Assembly: GCA_041569895.1 (NCBI GenBank)
Contig: JBFFXF010000152.1
Location: 1 to 17,622, forward strand
Source: JBFFXF01 sp041569895
GTDB lineage: Bacteria; Planctomycetota; UBA8108; JACQVS01
DNA: 17,622 bases
Reading direction: 5' to 3'
Position 1 is the first letter of the stretch; each line of letters opens with the position of its first letter. Shown here piece by piece: positions 6,933 through 14,869 of this stretch. Under the pieces are notes generated by a model, which ran no database searches, was not told where the DNA came from, and saw nothing but the letters and a program-made list of their open reading frames with translations. The position numbers and the translations under genes were made by a program.

Positions 6933-7262
6933 GGCGAGACTCTGACGGCAAAGCAGGGCAAGGAAGGCAGGAAGAGCAGGAAGGCAGGAAACGAGTCTGG
7001 TCGTGCCTTGCGAGCTCTGTCGATTTCGAAGACGCCGCCGTCGAGTACCGAGACTTGGTTACGATTTGAATCACAGATGCGTGTGCCAGCGCAGCGGACG
7101 TGAGAACCTGTCCTCTCGATTCCGTTTGAGAAGCGAGCGAGGCTCACGAAGCCGGACCCCATCAATCGTTCCGTTTCCTGCTTTCCTCAGTTTCCTGCCT
7201 TCCTCATGAATCGTCTGACAGCAGAACTTCCGAAGAGGACTCTCCCTCTCCGAGCCTGGAAC
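6933..7262. repeat. Dispersed intergenic repeat with mirrored arms, copy B
   Basis: This fills the gene-free stretch 6901-7205 and runs into the next coding region. It has the same order as copy A: GGCGAGACTCTG (6933-6944), a purine arm at 6960-6991 (30 of 32 positions identical to copy A), a middle of about 180 nt, and a pyrimidine arm at 7174-7205. The 57-nt tail starting ATGAATCGTCTGAC at 7206 matches copy A at about 48 of 57. Just before the right arm both copies share a GAGAAGCGAGC...CTCACGAA block. The middle is some 80 nt longer than in copy A and largely different, so the conserved parts are the arms and the right flank. 6901-6932 holds nothing I recognise. Confidence 0.85.
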
Positions 7263-8888
7263 GCCCCTCCTCCGTTGTTCGAGCTCCCACCTCTCGCCGT
7301 CGCATGCGCCATCCTCGCCCTGCACGTCCTTCCGCCCGCGGCGTTCGCCGATGTCGCGCTGCGTGGTGAGGTCGTCGATGCGCGCACCTCGGCGCCGCTG
7401 CCCGCGCGCGTGTCCGTCCGCGGGTCTGATGGGTCGTGGCACTTCCCGCGCTCCGAGGGTGGCACGGCGGTGCGCTACGAAAAGCAGCGGTTTGCGCGCT
7501 CGGTGGAGCGGCACGTGACGCTGTCGGCCCATCCCTTCCTCGTCGAGCTGCCCCGCGGGTCGTACACCATCGAGGTCGAGCACGGCAAGGAGTACTTTCC
7601 GGCGTCGCGGCGTGTCGAGATCGGCGATGAGCCCGTGCGGGTGCGGATCGCGTTGCGGCGGTGGATCGACATGGCGTCGCTCGGCTGGTACTCGGGGGAC
7701 ACGCACGTCCACCGTCCGCTCGAGGAGCTGCCGAACATCATGCTCGCGGAGGACCTCAACGTCGCCTTCCCGCTCGTCCACTGGGTGACGCGCGCGTTCG
7801 AGGCGCCCTCGGGAGGCGCGAGCGACGAGGACACGGCGGTGGCGCCGATCCGCGTCGACGCGACCCACGTCATCTGGCCGCGCAACACCGAGTACGAGAT
7901 CTTCACCGTCGGCGATGCCCGGCACACGCTCGGCGCGTTCTTCGTGCTCGGCCATCGAGCCATCTTCTCGTCCGGCGTGCCGCCCGTCGCGCCGATCGCC
8001 GAGCGAGCCCGGCGGGACGGGGCGCTGATCGAGCTCGACAAGCACAACTGGCCGTGGTCGATGGCGCTCGTTCCGGTGATGGACGTCGACCTCTTCGAGC
8101 TCTCGAACAATCACGTCTGGCGAACCGAGTTCCACTTCGCGGGCTTCGGCGAGCGCGAGGCGGAGTACATGCGCGTCGAGCGTGACGCGGCGGGTTTCAC
8201 CGAGCGCGGCTGGATCGATTTCGGCCTCGAGAACTACTACGCGTTGCTCGACTGCGGCTTCCGGCTGCGACCGACGGCGGGCACGGCGTCCGGGGTCCAC
8301 CCGGTGCCGCTCGGATTCGGCCGCGTCTACGTCCACGTCGACAGGCCGTTCAGCTACGACGCGTGGTTCCGCGGCCTCGACCGCGGGCGGAGCTTCGTCA
8401 CCACGGGGCCGATGATGTTCGTGACGGTCGACCGGCGGCTTCCCGGCGAGACGTTCCGGCTCGAGGGCGACGCGCCTCGCGACTTCCGGATCGACGTGCG
8501 CGTCGTCAGCGAGACCCCGATCGACGGGATCGAGATCGTCAGGAACGGAGAGGCGCGGGCGCTGGCGGTCGCGAGCAAGCCGACGGATGCCGGCGCCGTC
8601 GAGACCACCGCACGCGAGACCGTGTCGATCGACGCGTCCTCCTGGATCGTCGTACGTTGCTTCGAGTCGCGTCCCGGCGGCCGGGTCCGGTTCGCGCACA
8701 CCGCGCCGTTTCATTTCGAGCACCCCGAACGGCCGCTGCGTCCGCGACGCGAGCAGGTGGCGTATCTGATTCACCGCGTCGAGAGTCAGATCGAGCGCAG
8801 CGGCGCGGTGCTGCCCGCCGAGGCCATCGCCGAGTACCGGGCGGCGCTCGAGGCCTACCGCGAGATCGCCCGCCGGGCCCGGCAATAG
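7206..8888 (+). CDS. Secreted CehA/McbA-type PHP-domain metallohydrolase
   Basis: The frame has 560 residues. An N-terminal hydrophobic stretch (LAVACAILALHVLPPAAFA, about 30-48) acts as a signal peptide. A carboxypeptidase-regulatory-like beta domain follows (about 50-150: ALRGEVVDARTSAPLPARVSV, then a YTIEVEHGKEYFP strand). The catalytic part begins at GWYSGDTHVHRP (160-171), the H-x-H of PHP-type metal sites (H167, H169). Further family marks are ELDKHNWPW (276-284), ELSNNHVWR (298-306), GFRLRPTAGTASGVHP (351-366) and GRSFVTTGPMM (394-404). CehA and McbA hydrolyse carbaryl, but most homologues have unknown substrates, so no reaction is claimed. The only ATG lies inside repeat copy B, so residues 1-19 are repeat-derived. 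A TTG at 7275 is the only other plausible start before the signal peptide. The gene overlaps the converging membrane-protein gene by 34 bp. Confidence 0.87.
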   Translation: MNRLTAELPKRTLPLRAWNAPPPLFELPPLAVACAILALHVLPPAAFADVALRGEVVDARTSAPLPARVSVRGSDGSWHFPRSEGGTAVRYEKQRFARSVERHVTLSAHPFLVELPRGSYTIEVEHGKEYFPASRRVEIGDEPVRVRIALRRWIDMASLGWYSGDTHVHRPLEELPNIMLAEDLNVAFPLVHWVTRAFEAPSGGASDEDTAVAPIRVDATHVIWPRNTEYEIFTVGDARHTLGAFFVLGHRAIFSSGVPPVAPIAERARRDGALIELDKHNWPWSMALVPVMDVDLFELSNNHVWRTEFHFAGFGEREAEYMRVERDAAGFTERGWIDFGLENYYALLDCGFRLRPTAGTASGVHPVPLGFGRVYVHVDRPFSYDAWFRGLDRGRSFVTTGPMMFVTVDRRLPGETFRLEGDAPRDFRIDVRVVSETPIDGIEIVRNGEARALAVASKPTDAGAVETTARETVSIDASSWIVVRCFESRPGGRVRFAHTAPFHFEHPERPLRPRREQVAYLIHRVESQIERSGAVLPAEAIAEYRAALEAYREIARRARQ

Positions 8889-9508
8889 CCGCGCAGCCAG
8901 ACGCCCACGAGCGCGATGGCCGATCCGGCGCCGATCGCGAGCAGTCCGTGTGGCGGCCAGGTCTCGTTGCGCCAGAGCGCCGCGGTGACGCCGATCCCGA
9001 GCACCGCGAAGAGCGCCAGCGGCAGGATGTGGAGCGCGTCGGACCGCCGCACCCTGCTGGCGGCGAGGCGCACGACGAGGACGACCTCGGCCGCGGCGAC
9101 GACCGACAACAGACAGCCGGCCGCGAGGAGGATCGGCGCGAGTCGCTCCGAGTCGTTCAGCGACGCCGTCACCCACGCGGTCGCCGCGAGCACGGCGAGG
9201 ATCGCGCAGTGGCCCGAGGCGGCGACGGCAAACGCGACGCGCGAAGGCAGCAGCGCGGTGACCACGATGAGAAGAGCCGCGACCGGCGACGCCGCGAGGA
9301 CGCCGATACGTCCCGCGAAGTAGACGGACTCGAGCCAGGCGCCGAGCTCGACGTAGTCGGCGAGCGCCGCCGCGTCCTCGGCGATGATCTGCCGGAAGCT
9401 GCGGTGGTGTCCCGGCGGAAGCCACGCGCTCGCGGCCATCAGCAGACAGCCGGCGGCGAGCAGGATCCACGAGGCTCTCGCGCTGCCCGGGACGGCGGTC
9501 CGTGCCAT
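8855..9508 (-). CDS. Six-TM integral membrane protein of unknown function
   Basis: The protein has 217 residues with about six hydrophobic segments: 13-31 (SWILLAAGCLLMAASAWLP), 66-88, 91-113, 123-148, 160-178 and 188-206. The loop between the first two is polar and contains FRQIIAEDAAALADYVELG. A basic tail (RGYCRARRAISR) suggests the C-terminus is cytoplasmic. I recognise no family motif. The ATG at 9508-9506 overlaps the TGA of the upstream phosphodiester glycosidase gene as TGATG. There is no Shine-Dalgarno sequence, which points to translational coupling and a shared transcript. If the upstream gene really stops at its internal TAG, coupling to this gene would be lost. It ends in TAG inside the 3' end of the converging hydrolase gene. 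Confidence 0.75.
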   Translation of the reverse strand: MARTAVPGSARASWILLAAGCLLMAASAWLPPGHHRSFRQIIAEDAAALADYVELGAWLESVYFAGRIGVLAASPVAALLIVVTALLPSRVAFAVAASGHCAILAVLAATAWVTASLNDSERLAPILLAAGCLLSVVAAAEVVLVVRLAASRVRRSDALHILPLALFAVLGIGVTAALWRNETWPPHGLLAIGAGSAIALVGVWLRGYCRARRAISR

Positions 9509-10833
9509 CAGTCGCGGCCGAAACCGGGCTTCTTCACCTCGCCGGATTCGGGCTTCCCGGCGGCGGGGCCGTCGACGGTCACCAGCAGGCTGTTGGCGAT
9601 GCGTCGCTCCTCGATGGCGCCGCCGCCGCCGACCGACGTCGTCACGAGGCCCTTGCCGAGGGCCCACATCGCGGCGGAGCCGCCACCGTCGAAGTTCATT
9701 GCCTCGTGGCACCCGAGCTTGCGCATGAACTCGGCGAGCTCCGGCAGGCGCATTCCCGGGATGCCGCGCTGGCGTCCCTCGACGACGACCAGGAAGAGCG
9801 TCTGGCGACGCCGATCGTAGCCGACCGCCGAGCGCGGGGCCGGGCGCCGGTTGATCTCGAGGGAGTAGAGACGGCCGAAGTCCTACTTGCCGAGCTCGAC
9901 CGAGACGCGACCGCGACGGACGAGACGCGGGCCGCCGCCGATCGCCTGAGAGATCTTGCCCTTGACGAGCGGCATCGACAGATCGAGCTTCAGCTTCGTG
10001 CCGACGCGGACGCCCGGGAGCGACCGCTCGTTCGAGCCGGCGAAGAACACCAGGCAGCCGGAGTCGGGAATGGTGATGCGCTCGCCGCCGGCGACGATTC
10101 GCGTCACCTCGCCCTCGCATTGTTCGCCGACCAGGAGCGCCGGCTCGACGCGCTCGATCACCGCGCCGACGCCGCGCAGCGACGAGGTGTCGAGGTCGAG
10201 AAACTCCGGCGTGTAGAGGTGGATTCCCGGCGACCTGGCGACGTCCGACTCGCGCGTGTTGACGCCCTCGATCGTGTGCCGCCTCACGGATCCGTCGACC
10301 CGGAGCGAGGCCTTCAGCGTGACGACACCGATCGCCGGCTTGTTGTCGGCGCCGAAGGCGATCACCGAGCGCCGCGCCGGTCCGAAGATCAGCCGGCCGT
10401 CGGAGACCTGCAGGCCGAACGGGATGCCGCGAGCGCTGTCGACATGAAAGAAGTCGCCGTTGATCGCGCCCGCGACGCGCTCGCCGGCGGCCTGCAGCCG
10501 GTCGACCATCTCGCGCAGCGTCTCCTTCCCGTCGGCCTTGAGACTGCGAACGCGCAGCCCCTTCTGCGCCAGCGTCAGCTTGAGCACGTGCGCCAGCACG
10601 CCCTCGACCTCGTAGCGCGCGTAGATCAGCCCCTCGGCGATGGCCTCGCCGGTCACGGTCTCGCGGGCGCCGCCCGGTCGCTGGGCCGGCGCCCGCGGAT
10701 AGAAGTGGTGATCCTGACATCCGGCACACTCCGCCGGCAGTCCGGCGCACACGGACGCGATCGTCTCGGCGCGGCCGACCGCGGGAAGCAGCGCACAGGA
10801 CAGCAGAACGGACATCCTGGCGAGTCGGAACAT
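9508..10833 (-). pseudogene. Secreted phosphodiester glycosidase family protein (NAGPA domain) interrupted by one in-frame TAG
   Basis: Read through the internal TAG, the frame gives 441 residues from ATG 10833. A signal peptide covers 1-22 (FRLARMSVLLSCALLPAVGRA). Three Cys cluster just after it (C29, C36, C39). The NAGPA domain shows AINGDFFHVD (123-132), DGRLIFGPARRSVIAFG (145-161), QAIGGGPRLVRRGRV (296-310), and after the stop APRSAVGYDRRRQTLFLVVVEGRQ (about 333-356), MNFDGGGSAAMW (379-390) and RIANSLLV (411-418). Codon 317 (9885-9883) is TAG between VELGK and DFGRLYS. The frame does not shift and the catalytic DGGGS block lies beyond it. The best-known member, the mammalian uncovering enzyme, removes GlcNAc from a phosphodiester; bacterial homologues are often linked to exopolysaccharide, and the substrate here is unknown. 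Truncation at 316 would remove conserved residues. Sequencing error and readthrough are the alternatives. Confidence 0.83.
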
Positions 10834-11017
10834 GTCTCGGTCTTCTCGTGGTCTGGCGGCGATCCCGCCCTCTACTCTACCGGGCCCCCTCTCGAAGTCG
10901 ACTGTCTGTTGCGCGGCTACCAGCCGGTCGCTTACCATTGCGACACGGGGATCGTCGCTCGGAAACCCCCGCCAGGGTGGAGAGGGTCGAGCTGTGGGAA
11001 ACCGGAGCGCGCCAGCG

Positions 11018-11024
11018 AAAGGGG
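11018..11024 (+). promoter_or_regulatory. Ribosome binding site for the 1271-residue secreted protein
   Basis: AAAGGGG ends 5 nt before ATG 11030. The frame is open for 66 codons upstream without signal-peptide or family features, so this site and the following hydrophobic N-terminus fix the start. Confidence 0.5.
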
Positions 11025-11029
11025 CAATC

Positions 11030-14000
11030 ATGGCACCTCGAAACGGTCTCATTGTGTGGGCGTTTCTCGCTGCGATCTTGCCATCGAGAACGGCCTATCC
11101 GGAAGGCGGGGATCCCGTGCCGCTGATCTGCGATCGCGTCGAGGCGTGCTTCAACACGCCTCCGATGGGAGATCCCGATTGCACGTGCACGGACTACTGC
11201 GACGACAGCTGTCCCGACGAGCCGGCCTGTTTCCTGCTCAGCGAGAACTGCCCGTTCGTGGACCTGTTCTACGACACGACCGGGCTGGTCGGCGCGCCGA
11301 TCGAGCTGACGCTCACCGACGACGACGCCAACAGGGAGCTTCATCGCAACGTCATCTACGTGCAGTGGACCGACGGCTCGATCTCCGATCCGGCGACCGC
11401 CACGAACTTCTCGCAGAGCGCCGACCTGCGGGGACAGTGGAACCAGACGCTCGTCATCCCGTCCGCGCTCCGCGGCTTCCTCCACGTTCGGCTGCGCGGA
11501 TCATTCGCGCCGGGAGATCCGTCGTACATCGTCAAATTCCGGGCCCGCGTCGTGCCGCTCAAGTTTTCGGGGATCACGCTGAGGAAGGTGCCGTGCGGTC
11601 AGTGCCGGTTCCGCGCCACCATCTTCGGCGGAGGCTTCAACGAGCTCACGACGTTCCGGCTCGAGCATCCCGACTCGGGCGCCCGTTTCGACGCCATCGA
11701 CGTCGACGTCGTCTCTCCGGAACGCGCCGAGGTCGAGCTCTTCTGCACGGACCCGCAGCAGTCGGGAGACTTCGACGTCGTCATCGCGAAGGCCGGAGTG
11801 GTCTGCCGCGCGGAGGACGTCGTGCGGGTCACCGGGTGTGGTCCGGAGCCGCCGTCGGGTGCTCTCGTCAAGGCGAGTCTCGACGGGTTTCCGAGGGTTT
11901 CACAGGACGATCCCGGTGTGCTCCACCTGCTGTACGAGAACGCCGGGGAAACGGCCCTGTCGCCGCGACTGCTCAGGGTGAGGGCCCGGATCTTCGACGA
12001 CACCGTCATGCCGCCGCAGGAGACCATGGAGGGAATCCTGCTTCGCCTGATGGATCGCGATGTGACCGGCGATCCGCGACCTCCACTCGCGACGCTGCCG
12101 CTGTCCTCCGGCTCCTCCGAGGTGTACGTCCTCACCGTCGGAGCCAACGGCGTGTCCGAGCTGGCGCCGGACCAGTCGAAGGATGTCCCCGGCTCGGCTC
12201 GACAGCCCGAGCTGACGCCCGGGCAGCTGAAGGACATCGGGATCGAGTACGTCACGGACGCCCTGATCGGCCGCCGCATCGAGTTCACCGCGTCCCTCCT
12301 GACGCCCGGCAGCGCCGACGAGCTGGGCGACGTGGCGAAACCTGGAAGCATGCCGGACGCGGCCTGGACCGAGTTTCTCGCGCACCTCAGGGGACCGGGA
12401 CAGACCGGCGATCGCTGGGACGCTTACGACGACTATCTCGCCGGCATCGCGTCGCGTGTCTTTCGCCGCTTCGTGCCGACCTTCTCGACGACGAAGCTCC
12501 TGCGCTTCGGCGCCCGGGAGGCGCTCGGTTTGCCACGCAGCTCGATCGCGGGGACGATCACCGACACGGACGGCGTCGGCTACGAGGGCATCTGGGTGAC
12601 GGCGGCGCGAGTCGGCTCCGCCGAGATCCTGTGCGCGCCGACGATCGCCGGGGGACACTACGCCTTCTCGTGTCTCGCCGACGGCGAGTACCTCGTCTCG
12701 GTCAACGGCGCGACGAGCGGTGGCGTTACCTTCGAGCTGCCCGTCGATGTGCCACCGGGGGAGACCGTGGCCGACGTCGACATCACGATCGACGTCGTGA
12801 CGCCGGCGATGCTCGGCCCGCTGCTCGAACGGCCCGCGATCTGCAGCGAGTGCGCGGCCGCGGATGAGGCGAAGCTCCCCGACGCGCCGATCGAGCCTCC
12901 CGATTCGATCTTCACCGACCTGACGCGATACAACGTCATCGTCTCCGATCCCTCCGACCCGAACGAGAAGGAGGGGCCGGAGGTTCCCGACCCCCTGCCG
13001 CCGCCGGGCGGCTCCGTCTGGTACAAGATCCACTTCGAGAACAACGGAAACGTCCCCATCCAGAACGTCAAGATCGAGGATACGCTCTCGAACCAGTTCG
13101 ACATCGCCTCGATCAACTTCTCTGATTTCGGGTTCTCGGGGCAGCTCTACAACTATCTCTATCACGGGACGTACTGTTACAGCTCGTGCTACTGCTACAC
13201 CTCGCCGTCGCTCATCTACAACGACCTGAGCAACGGCCGTTACTTTCGGCTCACCGACCCGCTGAAATGGCAGCCGTGTGGATTCACGCTCCCCACTCGT
13301 TATTTCTTCGAGATGCGGGCCACTTACGACTTCTACTCCAACAAGGCGACGTGGGATCTGAAGACGCTCGACAAACACCTGTGCTACTACAGCTCGACGT
13401 GCGAGTACTGCTTCGCTCCGACGGGCAGCGTCGACGCGTGCGGCCTCCCGAACCTGCCGATCGGTTTTCTCCCTCACACCGACGCCCTGCACGACCTCGA
13501 CGGAAGGGGATACGTCGCCTTCACGGTGAAGCTCCATCCGGAGCCGACGGTCATGCCGTGCGATCAGATCGTCAACGAGGCGCTCATCACGTTCGTCGAC
13601 ACCGGGCAGATGACGCCGACGAGTCCCAGCTCGTCCTTCAACGTGGCGCCGGGAGCGTGCCTCCGGGCCGGGGGCGACGCGCGCGGTGGCGGCGGGGCCG
13701 CGGATCTTCCCGGGCGCGGAGCGGCCGGCGTGACCTTCCGGTTCCCGGTCCCCGCCGACGGCCGTACGATGCGGACCGATGAGCCGCTCCAGTGGGAGGC
13801 CGACGGGACCGACGGCCCCTTCTCGGTGGAGTACTGGACCGGTACGCCGATGGTGAAGGTCGATCCCGAGGACGAGCCCGATCTCGACCGGCCCTGCTTC
13901 TACCCGGAGGACCTCCAGGGCGCGACGACGTACTTCTGGCAGGTCACCGCGGACATGATGCCGGGCCCCATCTGGAGCTTCACGACCGAGCCGGAGCCGG

Positions 14001-14845
14001 AGACGGTCACGCTCGTGGTCCGACCTCTCGATGGCTCGGAGGTGCCTGGCGCGCTGGGCTCCGTCAAGCCGTGGAAGCTCGGCGCCGACGTCGGCGGGAC
14101 GACACGCTTCCGGCTCGGCGTCGACATCGACTCGAACCTCGCCGCCGCGCCCGGCGTCGGGGCCTGGTCGTACTCGCTCTTCGTCGACGAGTGTCTCGAG
14201 GTCGACGCGGCGACGATCGAGACAGCCGTCGACAACGTCACCTTCGATCGCACCAGGCTCATCGAGCCGCCGGGGAACGGCGCGCGCGGCGGCATCGCGA
14301 GCGTCGTCGTTCTCGACCCGGATCCCGCGCTCTCCCTTCCGCCGTCGGGGACCGTCCGCGTCCTCGAGTTTGCCGCGAGCATGAGCGGTCCGTCGGCGGC
14401 CGCCGGCGAGAGCACGGCACCCTGCATCCTCCGGTTCTCGGAGCCCGGGGAGTTGCCCTTCGAGACGGAGGACGCGCTGGGCGGTCCGATTCCGGCGGAG
14501 GCCTCGGCGACCATCGACGGGAGGGCTCGACAGCCAGGGAGGATCGGCAGGGCGGTGAGGCTGTTCCCGGCTCAGTTCCTGCGGGGCGATACCACCGGCG
14601 AAGGGGGAATCAACATCAGCGATGGCGTCTTCCTCTTGAACTTCCTCTTCCTCGACGCGCCGGAGCCCCAGTGCCTCGACGCGGCGGACGCCGACGACGA
14701 CGGTCAGCTCAACATCACCGACGGCATCGTCATCCTGAACTTCCTCTTCCTCGGCGGCCTTCCGCCGAAGGCGCCCCATCCGGTATGCGGCATCGATCCG
14801 ACGCCGGACGACGTCACCTGCTTCCAGCCGCACGAGTGCGGGTAA
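11030..14845 (+). CDS. Large secreted Cys-rich multidomain protein with DUF11-like, Fn3-like, cohesin-like and dockerin-like regions
   Basis: This is a 1271-residue protein with a signal peptide (about 1-22). A Cys cluster at 34-74 holds nine cysteines (CTCTDYCDDSC, PACFLLSENC). A beta domain of IPT/TIG type follows (about 178-270), then an unassigned region 275-500. A carboxypeptidase-regulatory/CnaB-like domain spans 504-590 (SIAGTITDTDGVGYEGIWV, YAFSCLADGEYLVSV). A DUF11-like bacterial surface domain runs from about 632 to 872: PPGGSVWYKIHFENNGN at 658-674, then IGFLPHTDA and GRGYVAFTVK, with an unusual Tyr/Cys-rich segment inside. An Fn3-like sandwich (about 900-987, ending YFWQVTADMMPGPIWSFTTEPE) and a cohesin-like domain (about 992-1163) come next. 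Two dockerin-type loops end the protein (D1187-D1198, degenerate, and D1220-D1231, good). It has no catalytic motif that I can see. A structural or adhesive envelope role is inferred. It is divergent from the NAGPA gene and convergent with the kinase gene. Confidence 0.87.
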   Translation: MAPRNGLIVWAFLAAILPSRTAYPEGGDPVPLICDRVEACFNTPPMGDPDCTCTDYCDDSCPDEPACFLLSENCPFVDLFYDTTGLVGAPIELTLTDDDANRELHRNVIYVQWTDGSISDPATATNFSQSADLRGQWNQTLVIPSALRGFLHVRLRGSFAPGDPSYIVKFRARVVPLKFSGITLRKVPCGQCRFRATIFGGGFNELTTFRLEHPDSGARFDAIDVDVVSPERAEVELFCTDPQQSGDFDVVIAKAGVVCRAEDVVRVTGCGPEPPSGALVKASLDGFPRVSQDDPGVLHLLYENAGETALSPRLLRVRARIFDDTVMPPQETMEGILLRLMDRDVTGDPRPPLATLPLSSGSSEVYVLTVGANGVSELAPDQSKDVPGSARQPELTPGQLKDIGIEYVTDALIGRRIEFTASLLTPGSADELGDVAKPGSMPDAAWTEFLAHLRGPGQTGDRWDAYDDYLAGIASRVFRRFVPTFSTTKLLRFGAREALGLPRSSIAGTITDTDGVGYEGIWVTAARVGSAEILCAPTIAGGHYAFSCLADGEYLVSVNGATSGGVTFELPVDVPPGETVADVDITIDVVTPAMLGPLLERPAICSECAAADEAKLPDAPIEPPDSIFTDLTRYNVIVSDPSDPNEKEGPEVPDPLPPPGGSVWYKIHFENNGNVPIQNVKIEDTLSNQFDIASINFSDFGFSGQLYNYLYHGTYCYSSCYCYTSPSLIYNDLSNGRYFRLTDPLKWQPCGFTLPTRYFFEMRATYDFYSNKATWDLKTLDKHLCYYSSTCEYCFAPTGSVDACGLPNLPIGFLPHTDALHDLDGRGYVAFTVKLHPEPTVMPCDQIVNEALITFVDTGQMTPTSPSSSFNVAPGACLRAGGDARGGGGAADLPGRGAAGVTFRFPVPADGRTMRTDEPLQWEADGTDGPFSVEYWTGTPMVKVDPEDEPDLDRPCFYPEDLQGATTYFWQVTADMMPGPIWSFTTEPEPETVTLVVRPLDGSEVPGALGSVKPWKLGADVGGTTRFRLGVDIDSNLAAAPGVGAWSYSLFVDECLEVDAATIETAVDNVTFDRTRLIEPPGNGARGGIASVVVLDPDPALSLPPSGTVRVLEFAASMSGPSAAAGESTAPCILRFSEPGELPFETEDALGGPIPAEASATIDGRARQPGRIGRAVRLFPAQFLRGDTTGEGGINISDGVFLLNFLFLDAPEPQCLDAADADDDGQLNITDGIVILNFLFLGGLPPKAPHPVCGIDPTPDDVTCFQPHECG

Positions 14846-14869
14846 TCCGAACGCCGGCGCGGCACGACG

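Noticed and set aside
4693..7074. 793-codon minus-strand frame
   Set aside because: It is antisense to the matrixin operon, whose plus-strand frames have clear domains and starts.
7071..9470. 799-codon minus-strand frame
   Set aside because: It shadows the CehA-type hydrolase and the membrane protein in another frame, with low-complexity Arg/Asp/Val composition and no motifs.
2454..9885. Reassignment of TAG to glutamine across the genome
   Set aside because: Three genes in the window end normally in TAG (propeller, CehA-type hydrolase, six-TM protein), and only two internal TAGs occur. Error, recent mutation or context-limited readthrough fits better.
10880..10925. Possible minus-strand promoter (TCGACT, 16-bp spacer, TAGAGT) before the NAGPA gene
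   Set aside because: Each box matches the consensus at only four of six positions, which is easily reached by chance, so it is not listed as a feature.
9502..12867. 1121-codon plus-strand frame spanning two genes and a divergent promoter region
   Set aside because: It crosses the antisense of the NAGPA gene and the wrong frame of the 1271-residue protein, and it has no coherent domain.
14846..14869. Terminator between the converging 1271-residue protein and kinase genes
   Set aside because: The 24-bp gap has only short GC palindromes, with no stem of useful length and no T-run.
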